From Chloroflexota bacterium (GTDB taxonomy: Bacteria > Chloroflexota > Limnocylindria > Limnocylindrales > CSP1-4): a DNA stretch of 8,347 bases. The notes beneath the pieces are model-generated. The model made no database searches, was not told the origin of the DNA, and saw only the letters and a program-made list of their open reading frames with translations. Shown piece after piece: positions 1-4,968 of this stretch. The translations under genes and the position numbers were made by a program. Numbering within the stretch: position 1 is the stretch's first letter; each line of letters starts with the position of its first letter. The stretch lies in contig JAKAMV010000401.1 in the NCBI GenBank assembly GCA_021812735.1, forward strand, positions 1 through 8,347, in the 5' to 3' direction.

Positions 1-944
1 CCCGGCGCCTCGGCGGGGCCGGCCGCCTCGGCGGGTCGTGACCGCCCGGTCAGGCGCCGCAGCGTCGCCGGGCTGGACACCAGCGCGATGCCGCCCGCGA
101 TCAGCACCGTCGCGCCCACGCGGCTGGCGGTGACGGATTCGCCGAGCACGAGGGCACCTCCCGTGAGGCCCACGACCGGCAGCAGGTAGGACGTCATCGA
201 CGTCCGCATCGAGCCCCAGTGGCGCAGGATCGTGAAGTAGGCGAGGTAGGCGAAGCCCGAGCCCAGGAAGCCGAGCCAGGCGATGGCGAGCAGGGCGACG
301 GGCGCCGGGTGCACGCTCGCCCACGGGCGGTCCGCGAGGAGGGCCAGAGGGACGGTGATGGCGGCGGCGAAGCCCACCTGGAACAGGGCCGGGATCATGG
401 GCGCCAGGCCGCGCACGTTCCGCCGCGCGTACACGTTCCCGCACGCGTAGCTCAGCGAGCTCGCGACCATCATCAGCTCCGCCGGGACGCTGGTGCCCAG
501 TCCGGCGGCGAGGCCCGGCGCCACCAGCCACAGGACGCCGGCGAAGCCGATGGCGAGACCGGCGACCCGCGCGGCGGTGATCCCCTCGTCGGGGAGGACG
601 AGCGGCGCGATTACGATGACGAACAGCGGAACCGTGGCATTGAGGATGGCCGCGAGGGCCGAGTCCATCGACTCCTCGCCCACCGTGATCAGCAGGAACG
701 GCACCACGATGTTGACCACGCTCATGACGAGCAGGTGGCCGTACTGGCGGGGGCTGCGCGGGAGCGGCTCGCGGGCGATGGCGACCACGACGCCCAGGAA
801 CGCCGCCCCGAGCGTGAGCCGGCCTGCGATCAGCGTGAGCGGCGGCACCGTGCCCAGGGCCACCTTGATCCAGAGGTACGAGGTGCCCCACACGAACGAG
901 AGCGCGAGGAAGGGGATCCAGACCCAGGTCGTGCTCCGCTGCAT
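1..944 (-). CDS. EamA/DMT-family membrane transporter, 3' end cut by window edge
   Basis: Reading the minus strand from 944 gives 314 residues with no stop before the left edge. The protein starts MQRSTTWVWIPFLALSFVWG and is almost wholly hydrophobic, in about ten predicted membrane segments. It falls into two halves of about five, the EamA (DUF6) duplicated-domain layout. Typical family features are FVWGTSYLWIKVAL near residues 17-30, AAILNATVPLF near 98-108 and TSYLLPVVGLTGGALVLGE near 251-269. EamA proteins are inner-membrane drug/metabolite exporters or permeases; the substrate cannot be told from sequence. At 290-320 residues the family is usually about this long, so the natural stop should lie just off the edge; the last visible residues are a polar Ala/Pro/Glu tail (residues 302-314). 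The start at 944 is preferred over the in-frame ATG at 971 because a TATCAT -10 box sits six bases upstream and membrane segment 1 follows at once. It is divergent from the ABC exporter unit. Family assignment is firm, function unspecific. Confidence 0.9.
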   Translation of the reverse strand, partial: MQRSTTWVWIPFLALSFVWGTSYLWIKVALGTVPPLTLIAGRLTLGAAFLGVVVAIAREPLPRSPRQYGHLLVMSVVNIVVPFLLITVGEESMDSALAAILNATVPLFVIVIAPLVLPDEGITAARVAGLAIGFAGVLWLVAPGLAAGLGTSVPAELMMVASSLSYACGNVYARRNVRGLAPMIPALFQVGFAAAITVPLALLADRPWASVHPAPVALLAIAWLGFLGSGFAYLAYFTILRHWGSMRTSMTSYLLPVVGLTGGALVLGESVTASRVGATVLIAGGIALVSSPATLRRLTGRSRPAEAAGPAEAP

Positions 945-950
945 CGCGGG

Positions 951-956
951 ATGATA
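951..956 (-). promoter_or_regulatory. -10 box (TATCAT) for the EamA gene, leaderless type
   Basis: On the minus strand TATCAT fits TAnnnT and is separated from the ATG at 944 by only six bases (CCCGCG). This puts the expected +1 at or next to the A of the start codon. No Shine-Dalgarno sequence and no convincing -35 hexamer at 16-18 bases are visible. The same spacing recurs before galK and nearly so before the ABC ATPase gene, which supports the reading and the choice of start. Confidence 0.55.
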
Positions 957-957
957 T

Positions 958-991
958 CGGCCTTGGCCCATGGCGCTAGGCCAAACGGCCG
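958..991. repeat. Imperfect GC-rich inverted repeat in the divergent promoter region
   Basis: CGGCCTTGGCC (958-968) is matched by GGCCAA (979-984) and GGCCG (987-991), interrupted by a two-base AC bulge, around a 10-base centre. It lies just upstream of the EamA -10 box and about 25 bases upstream of the -10 box of the ABC gene. It could be a regulator site acting on either promoter. The arms are GC-rich and such repeats arise often in DNA of this composition, so function is uncertain. Confidence 0.3.
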
Positions 992-1016
992 GTGACGACC
1001 TCTTGCGCGAGGGTCA

Positions 1017-1022
1017 TAGAAT
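1017..1022 (+). promoter_or_regulatory. -10 box (TAGAAT) for the ABC exporter-TetR operon, leaderless type
   Basis: TAGAAT matches TAnnnT and ends seven bases before the ATG at 1030, so transcription would begin at or one base before the start codon. A weak -35-like GTGACG lies at 992-997 with a long 19-base spacer. No Shine-Dalgarno sequence precedes the ATG. The box overlaps the left arm of the inverted repeat at 1019-1040, so a protein bound there would block RNA polymerase. Confidence 0.55.
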
Positions 1023-1040
1023 TCAACACATGATGAATTC
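1019..1040. promoter_or_regulatory. Candidate TetR operator: perfect 7-8-7 inverted repeat over promoter and start codon
   Basis: GAATTCA (1019-1025) and TGAATTC (1034-1040) are exact reverse complements around an eight-base spacer that contains the ATG at 1030. Such an AT-rich palindrome stands out sharply in this GC-rich window, and GAATTC occurs nowhere else in it. Many TetR-family repressors bind near-palindromes of this size and control their own operon, and a TetR gene is the third gene of this unit. Position over the -10 box, the predicted +1 and the start codon suits repression. That the TetR protein at 2936-3667 binds here is inference. Confidence 0.6.
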
Positions 1041-1794
1041 CAATCCGGCCTCGGCTGCTGCGCCCGGCGCCCGAGAGCCCGCCATCCGGGCGGTCGGGCT
1101 GGTCAAGCGCTTCGGGGCGGTCACCGCGGTGAACGGCATGACCTTCGACCTGGCGCCCGGCCGGATCTTCGGCCTCCTGGGCCCCAACGGCTCGGGCAAG
1201 ACCACGCTCATCCGGCTCCTGACCGGGATGACGCGGGCCACGGAGGGCTCGGCCACGGTCCTGGACGTCCGGATGCCGGACCGCGCGAACCTCGCCCGGA
1301 TCGGGTACATGACCCAGGGGGACGGCGTGTACCCGTCCCTGACGGTCGCCGAGAACGCCCAGTTCTTCGCCGCGGCGTACGGGGTGGAGGGCACGTCGCA
1401 GGTTGCCGACGTCCTGCGGCTCGTGGACCTCGCGGACCGATCGAAGACGATCGCGGGCATGCTCTCAGGCGGCCAGCGGCGACGCCTCTCGCTCGCCTGC
1501 GCCCTGGTGCACCGGCCGTCGGTGCTGTTCCTCGACGAGCCCACCGTGGGGGTGGACCCGCTCCTGCGCGTCCAGTTCTGGGGCCACTTCCGCACGCTCG
1601 CGGACGCCGGAACCACCATCGTCGTGTCCAGCCACGTTATGGACGAGGCGGACCGCTGCGACGAGCTGCTGTTCGTGCGCGCCGGTCGGGTGATCGCCCG
1701 CGGCACCGGCACCACGCTCCGGGCCGAGGCTGGGACCGGCGATCTGGAGGCGGCATTCCTGCGGTTCGCTGGCGAGCCGGAGGCCGCGGCATGA
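1030..1794 (+). CDS. ABC transporter ATP-binding protein of an ABC-2 type exporter
   Basis: This 254-residue protein is the cytoplasmic ATPase that powers the permease encoded next. All nucleotide-binding motifs are intact: Walker A GPNGSGKT (51-58), Q-loop Gln96 in GYMTQ, signature LSGGQ (145-149), Walker B VLFLDEP (165-171) with catalytic Glu170, and the switch His202. The sequence IFGLLGPNGSGKTTLIRLLTG and the signature followed by RRRLSLACALVHRP are typical of the CcmA/DrrA/YbhF exporter class, which moves drugs, lipids or other hydrophobic compounds outward. The reading frame is open back to 970, but ATG 1030 is chosen because a TAGAAT -10 box lies seven bases upstream; a second ATG follows directly at 1033. 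Its stop overlaps the permease start by four bases (ATGA). The Pro/Ala-rich N-terminal stretch (residues 5-18) precedes the conserved domain. The substrate is unknown. Confidence 0.93.
   Translation: MMNSNPASAAAPGAREPAIRAVGLVKRFGAVTAVNGMTFDLAPGRIFGLLGPNGSGKTTLIRLLTGMTRATEGSATVLDVRMPDRANLARIGYMTQGDGVYPSLTVAENAQFFAAAYGVEGTSQVADVLRLVDLADRSKTIAGMLSGGQRRRLSLACALVHRPSVLFLDEPTVGVDPLLRVQFWGHFRTLADAGTTIVVSSHVMDEADRCDELLFVRAGRVIARGTGTTLRAEAGTGDLEAAFLRFAGEPEAAA
1779..1783 (+). promoter_or_regulatory. Shine-Dalgarno site (GGAGG) for the permease gene
   Basis: GGAGG sits seven bases before the ATG at 1791, inside the end of the ATPase gene. It fixes the permease start. It also shows that this genome uses ordinary Shine-Dalgarno initiation inside operons, in contrast to the leader-free first genes. 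Confidence 0.75.
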
Positions 1795-2939
1795 GCGCCC
1801 GCCGCCTGCGCGCCATCGTCCTCCGCGTCATCGTTGAGATCCGACGCGACCGGCCGTCGCTCGCGCTCCTGTTCATCGCGCCGGTCCTGGTGACCGGACT
1901 GCTGACGTTCATCCTCCGGGACACCACGACGCCCGACGTCCACGTCGCCATCGCCACCGAGGGCACCGGTCCCGCCGCCGGCCAGGTGGTGACGCGGCTG
2001 GCCACGACCCTGGCGGACGCCGGCATGACCGTCACGGTTGCCGCATCGCCCGAGGCGTCGAGGAGCGCTGTCCGCGATGGCACGGCGACCGTGGCGATCG
2101 TCCTGCCGGCCAACCTCGCGGCGGGCAAGGACGCGCAGATCGCGCTCGTCACCCAGGGCCTCGACCCGGCCGGCGACGGGGCGCAGATCCAGGCCGTCAG
2201 CTCGGCGATCGTCGGGAGCCTGGCGTCCTCGTTGGGCGCCGTGCTGCCGGCCGTCGTGCACGAGACGGTCTACGGCACGCCCAGCGAGGACCCCATGGCG
2301 CCCTTCGCGCCAGCGATCGTCGCGTTCTTCCTCTACTTCTTCGTCTATCTGCTCACGGGCGTGTCGTTCCTGCGCGAGCGCACCGGCGGGACCCTCGAGC
2401 GCCTCATGGCGACCCCCGTGACGCGCGGCGAGATCGTGACCGGCTACACCCTGGGCTTCGGCTTCTTCGCGATGCTCCAGGTGGCGATCCTCCTGGTCTG
2501 GGCGCTCGGCACCGTCCACGTCCCGGCCATCGGGCCGCTGCCCGACTTCTCGCTCGGTCTGGGGATCGCCGTCGCGGGTAGCCCGCTCCTCGCGTTCGCG
2601 GCGGTGCTGCTGCTCGCGCTCGGCGCGGTCAGCCTCGGGATCTTCCTCTCGACGTTCGCCCGGACCGAGCTCCAGGTGATCCAGTTCATCCCGGTCGTGC
2701 TCGTGCCGCAGTTCCTGCTCTCGGGCGTGCTGTTCTCGGTCGGCAGCCTGCCCGCCGTGCTCCAGCCGCTGGTCCGCCTCATGCCGCTCGCGTACGCCGT
2801 TGACGCCCTGCGGGAGATCTTCATCCGCGGCGCGGACCTCTCGGTGGCCTCGCTCCAGGTGGATCTCGCCGTGCTGGCCGTGATCGCCGTGCTGTTCGCG
2901 GCGGTGGCCTCGCGGACCATTCGCCGAGACGTGGTGTGA
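1791..2939 (+). CDS. ABC-2 type transporter permease
   Basis: This 382-residue membrane protein would form the export channel with the ATPase upstream. It has the ABC-2 (YhgE/YbhR/YbhS-like) layout. Membrane segment 1 is near residues 24-42. A large extracytoplasmic domain follows, about 45-165, with two halves of Rossmann-like alternating strand and helix. Five more segments lie near 173-193, 222-241, 262-286, 296-316 and 355-373. The conserved cytoplasmic stretch RERTGGTLERLMATPVTRGE (195-214) is the family hallmark and contacts the ATPase. MPLAYAVDALREIFIRG (331-347) is the usual motif before the last segment. The long external loop is typical of exporters rather than importers. The start is fixed by GGAGG at 1779-1783 and the ATGA overlap with the upstream gene; its stop overlaps the TetR start as GTGA. 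A single permease gene implies a homodimer. The substrate is not evident. Confidence 0.92.
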   Translation: MSARRLRAIVLRVIVEIRRDRPSLALLFIAPVLVTGLLTFILRDTTTPDVHVAIATEGTGPAAGQVVTRLATTLADAGMTVTVAASPEASRSAVRDGTATVAIVLPANLAAGKDAQIALVTQGLDPAGDGAQIQAVSSAIVGSLASSLGAVLPAVVHETVYGTPSEDPMAPFAPAIVAFFLYFFVYLLTGVSFLRERTGGTLERLMATPVTRGEIVTGYTLGFGFFAMLQVAILLVWALGTVHVPAIGPLPDFSLGLGIAVAGSPLLAFAAVLLLALGAVSLGIFLSTFARTELQVIQFIPVVLVPQFLLSGVLFSVGSLPAVLQPLVRLMPLAYAVDALREIFIRGADLSVASLQVDLAVLAVIAVLFAAVASRTIRRDVV

Positions 2940-3667
2940 GCGCCGGCCCGAACGCTCACGGCCAGGCCCCGGTAAGCGCCCGCCGGGGCCGTCGGCCGGG
3001 CTCGGGCGACACCCGGGGGCGAGTCCTGGCTGCGGCGCGCGAGGCGTTTGCCGAGCGGGGGTTCGACGGGACCACCGTCCGCGAGGTGGCCGCCCGAGCA
3101 GACGTGGATCCGGCACTCGTCCACCACTACTTCGGCTCCAAACAGCGGCTGTTCGTGGCGGCGATGCGGTTCCCCGCTGACCTCGACGCGATCTTCGCCG
3201 CGATCGCCGCCGGCCCGCGCGAGCAGATCGGCTCCCGGATCGTGCAGGCGTTCGTGACCCTCTGGGACAGTCCGGAGGTGCAGCCGACCCTGCTCGGGAT
3301 CGCCCGCTCGGCGACGACCGACCCGGTCGCGGCCGAGATGTTCCGGGGCGTCCTCGTCGACGGACCGCTCGGGGCTCTGGGGGCCCTGCTCGACGCGCCG
3401 GATGCCCAGACCCGGGCCGCCCTGGTGGGAACCCAGCTCGTCGGCCTCGCGATGGGTCGCTACGTGGCGCGCCTCGTGCCCATCGTCGCGCTACCGGCGG
3501 ACGCGCTCGCGCGGCTCGTGGGCCCGACGCTCACGCGATACCTGCTCGGCGACCTCGGCGGCCTCGGCGGCCTCGGCGACCTGGGCGGCCTCGGCGACCT
3601 CGGCGGCCTCGGCGACCTCGCCGTGCCCGCAGCCGTCGCCCGCGCCGCCCCTGGCTCGTCGCGATGA
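2936..3667 (+). CDS. TetR/AcrR-family transcriptional repressor with repeat tail
   Basis: This 243-residue protein has an N-terminal TetR DNA-binding domain (about 26-73). TRGRVLAAAREAFAERGFDGTTVREVAARADVDPALVHHYFGSKQRLF carries the canonical helix-turn-helix, with the recognition helix around 57-67. The C-terminal ligand-binding part (about 80-203) resembles the TetR_C class that often accompanies ABC-2 exporters. It starts with GTG, sharing GTGA with the permease stop, and only a weak GAG lies upstream, so translation is probably coupled to the permease. Being last in the exporter operon, it most likely represses its own operon by binding the inverted repeat at 1019-1040 and lets go when an exported compound binds. 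It is longer than the usual 190-220 residues because of a (GDL/GGL)8 tail at residues 205-228 and an Ala/Pro-rich end. The inducer is unknown. Confidence 0.92.
   Translation: MSAGPNAHGQAPVSARRGRRPGSGDTRGRVLAAAREAFAERGFDGTTVREVAARADVDPALVHHYFGSKQRLFVAAMRFPADLDAIFAAIAAGPREQIGSRIVQAFVTLWDSPEVQPTLLGIARSATTDPVAAEMFRGVLVDGPLGALGALLDAPDAQTRAALVGTQLVGLAMGRYVARLVPIVALPADALARLVGPTLTRYLLGDLGGLGGLGDLGGLGDLGGLGDLAVPAAVARAAPGSSR
3548..3619 (+). repeat. In-frame tandem repeat, 8 units of 9 bases, coding (GDL/GGL)8
   Basis: Eight consecutive 9-base units of the form GGC-GAC-CTC or GGC-GGC-CTC run from 3548 to 3619 and encode GDL GGL GGL GDL GGL GDL GGL GDL near the end of the TetR protein. Most of the array alternates in an 18-base higher-order unit. 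Units differ only in the middle codon (GAC or GGC), plus one CTG for CTC. This near-identity suggests recent expansion by slippage, and the length keeps the frame. No CRISPR-like spacers are present. Confidence 0.9.
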
Positions 3668-3677
3668 GGACCGCCCC

Positions 3678-3701
3678 GCCGCGGCCCGGGCGTCGCCGCG
3701 G
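3678..3701. other. Weak GC-rich inverted repeat between TetR gene and galK
   Basis: GCCGCGGC (3678-3685) is followed after a short spacer by GCCGCGGT (3695-3702). The two can pair through CCGCGG as a hairpin. There is no T-run, so it is at best a weak terminator for the exporter operon. It could equally be compositional noise in the 51-base gap before galK. Confidence 0.25.
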
Positions 3702-3706
3702 TTCGG

Positions 3707-3712
3707 TAGGCT
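3707..3712 (+). promoter_or_regulatory. -10 box (TAGGCT) for galK, leaderless type
   Basis: TAGGCT fits TAnnnT and lies six bases (TCGCGC, 3713-3718) before the ATG at 3719, placing the expected +1 on the start codon itself. No Shine-Dalgarno sequence is present upstream and no clear -35 element is visible. This suggests galK has its own promoter rather than being read only from the exporter operon. Confidence 0.55.
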
Positions 3713-3718
3713 TCGCGC

Positions 3719-4930
3719 ATGCCTGACCCGCAGCCCGACCCGAACGCCGCCGCCCTCGCCCGCGACCCCGACTCGCTCGCCGCCCGCCTGCGGGAGACCC
3801 ACCCGGAGGCCGCCGCCCGCCCGGGCGACATCCGCGTGGTGCACGCCCCGGGTCGCGTCAACCTGATCGGCGAGCACACGGACTACAACGAGGGCTTCGT
3901 GCTGCCGGTGGCGATCGAGCGGGGGATCGCGATCGCGCTCGTCCCCACCGACGACGGGATCGCTCGCCTGACGCTCGCGGAGACGGGCGAGACCCGCGAG
4001 TTCGCCGGCGCCGCGCCGGGGCCCCGGCAGAACGCCTGGATCGACTACGTGGCGGGCATGGGCTGGGCGCTGTCCGAGGCGGGGCTGCCGGTGACGGGTT
4101 TCCGCGGGATCCTCGCGTCGGACCTGCCGCAGGGAGCGGGCCTCTCGTCGTCGGCCGCGCTCGAGGTGGTCTCGGCCTGGGCGCTCTCCGGCGGGGAGCG
4201 GCCGGCGGTGGACCCGATGCGCCTGGTCCACCTCGTCAAGCGCTCCGAGAACGGATACATCGGGCTCAACAACGGGATCATGGACCAGTTCGCGTCGATC
4301 TTCGGCGAGCCTGGCCGTGCGCTGCTGCTGGACTGCCGGAGCCTGGAGCACCGCGCGATCCGGCTGGTGGGCGACGATCTGGCGCTCGTGGCGTGCCACT
4401 CCGGCTCGCCGCGGCGCCTGGAGACCTCGGCCTACAACGAGCGCCGCGCCCAGTGCGATGCCGCGGTCTCCGCGATCGCCGCGCTGGAGCCGGGGGTGAC
4501 CGCGCTCCGGGACGTCACGCCCGCGATGCTCGACGCGGTCCGCGACCGGCTCGACCCTGTCGCCGCCCGCCGCGCCCAGCACGTGGTGGACGAGGACCGG
4601 CGGGTGCTGGACGCGATCGCCGCGTTCGAGGCGGGGGACCTGGCGGAGGTGGGTCGGCTGTTCTACGCCAGCCACGCCTCGCTACGGGACCTGTACGACG
4701 TCTCCTCGCCGGAACTGGATGCGCTGGTGGACATCGCCAGGGCGACGCCGGGGGTCATCGGCGCGCGGCTCACGGGCGCCGGGTTCGGCGGCTGCACCAT
4801 CAACCTGGTCCGCCGCGAGACCGTCCCGGCCCTGCGTGCGGCCGTCCTGCGCGACTACCCCGCGCGCACCGGCCTCACGCCGCGCGTGTTCGAGGTGGAG
4901 GCGTCCGCCGGGGCTCGCCGCCTCGCCTGA
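3719..4930 (+). CDS. galK: Galactokinase (GHMP kinase family)
   Basis: GalK uses ATP to phosphorylate alpha-D-galactose to galactose 1-phosphate, the first committed step of the Leloir pathway, in the cytoplasm. The 403-residue protein has all family hallmarks. The galactokinase signature GRVNLIGEHTDYNEGFVLP spans 45-63, with catalytic-type Arg46 and the galactose-binding Glu52, His53 and Asp55. The GHMP ATP-binding loop LPQGAGLSSSAALEV spans 136-150. The catalytic-base motif NGIMDQ contains Asp189. SAYNERR (237-243) carries the sugar-binding Tyr239. GHMP motif 3, LTGAGFGGCTINLV, spans 351-364. The length is normal for the family (about 380-400), with a slightly long N-terminus before the signature. 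The start is supported by the TAGGCT box six bases upstream. It converges on the alpha-galactosidase gene, leaving 38 bases between stops. The neighbouring galactosidases would supply its substrate. No galT or galE is seen alongside. Confidence 0.96.
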   Translation: MPDPQPDPNAAALARDPDSLAARLRETHPEAAARPGDIRVVHAPGRVNLIGEHTDYNEGFVLPVAIERGIAIALVPTDDGIARLTLAETGETREFAGAAPGPRQNAWIDYVAGMGWALSEAGLPVTGFRGILASDLPQGAGLSSSAALEVVSAWALSGGERPAVDPMRLVHLVKRSENGYIGLNNGIMDQFASIFGEPGRALLLDCRSLEHRAIRLVGDDLALVACHSGSPRRLETSAYNERRAQCDAAVSAIAALEPGVTALRDVTPAMLDAVRDRLDPVAARRAQHVVDEDRRVLDAIAAFEAGDLAEVGRLFYASHASLRDLYDVSSPELDALVDIARATPGVIGARLTGAGFGGCTINLVRRETVPALRAAVLRDYPARTGLTPRVFEVEASAGARRLA

Positions 4931-4933
4931 ACG

Positions 4934-4960
4934 GCCGCGGCAGCGGGTGCCAGCCGCGGC
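4934..4960. terminator. Candidate bidirectional hairpin between convergent genes
   Basis: Two copies of GCCGCGGC (4934-4941 and 4953-4960), an 8-mer that is its own reverse complement, flank an 11-base loop. They can form an 8-base-pair, all-GC stem. It fills most of the 38-base gap between the galK stop and the stop of the alpha-galactosidase on the other strand, where a shared terminator is expected. No T-tract follows on either strand, so it is not a standard intrinsic terminator. Confidence 0.45.
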
Positions 4961-4968
4961 GTCGCGCC

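Noticed and set aside
945..971. Upstream in-frame ATG at 971 as the EamA start
   Set aside because: It would add MGQGRYHPA with no membrane propensity, has neither a Shine-Dalgarno site nor a -10 box at the right distance, and would place the TATCAT box inside the gene.
219..995. Long plus-strand open frame of 258 codons
   Set aside because: It lies antisense to the EamA gene, its product is a low-complexity Arg/Asp/Glu/Gly-rich string without any domain, and such shadow frames are expected at this GC content.
970..1029. N-terminal extension of the ABC ATPase to the ATG at 970
   Set aside because: The extra 20 codons overlap the divergent promoter region and the TAGAAT box and are not part of the ABC domain.
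1023..3116. Minus-strand open frame of 697 codons opposite the ABC exporter operon
   Set aside because: The product is charged low-complexity sequence with no recognisable fold, while the plus strand encodes two complete, motif-bearing ABC proteins and a TetR start. The missing stops are a by-product of high GC.
3548..3619. Short repeated units resembling a CRISPR array
   Set aside because: Units are 9 bases, contiguous, in frame with the TetR gene and without spacers; it is a coding tandem repeat.
3491..4675. Minus-strand open frame of 394 codons opposite galK and the TetR 3' end
   Set aside because: Arg/Val/Asp-rich shadow of galK with no family motif; the repeat in it merely mirrors the TetR minisatellite.
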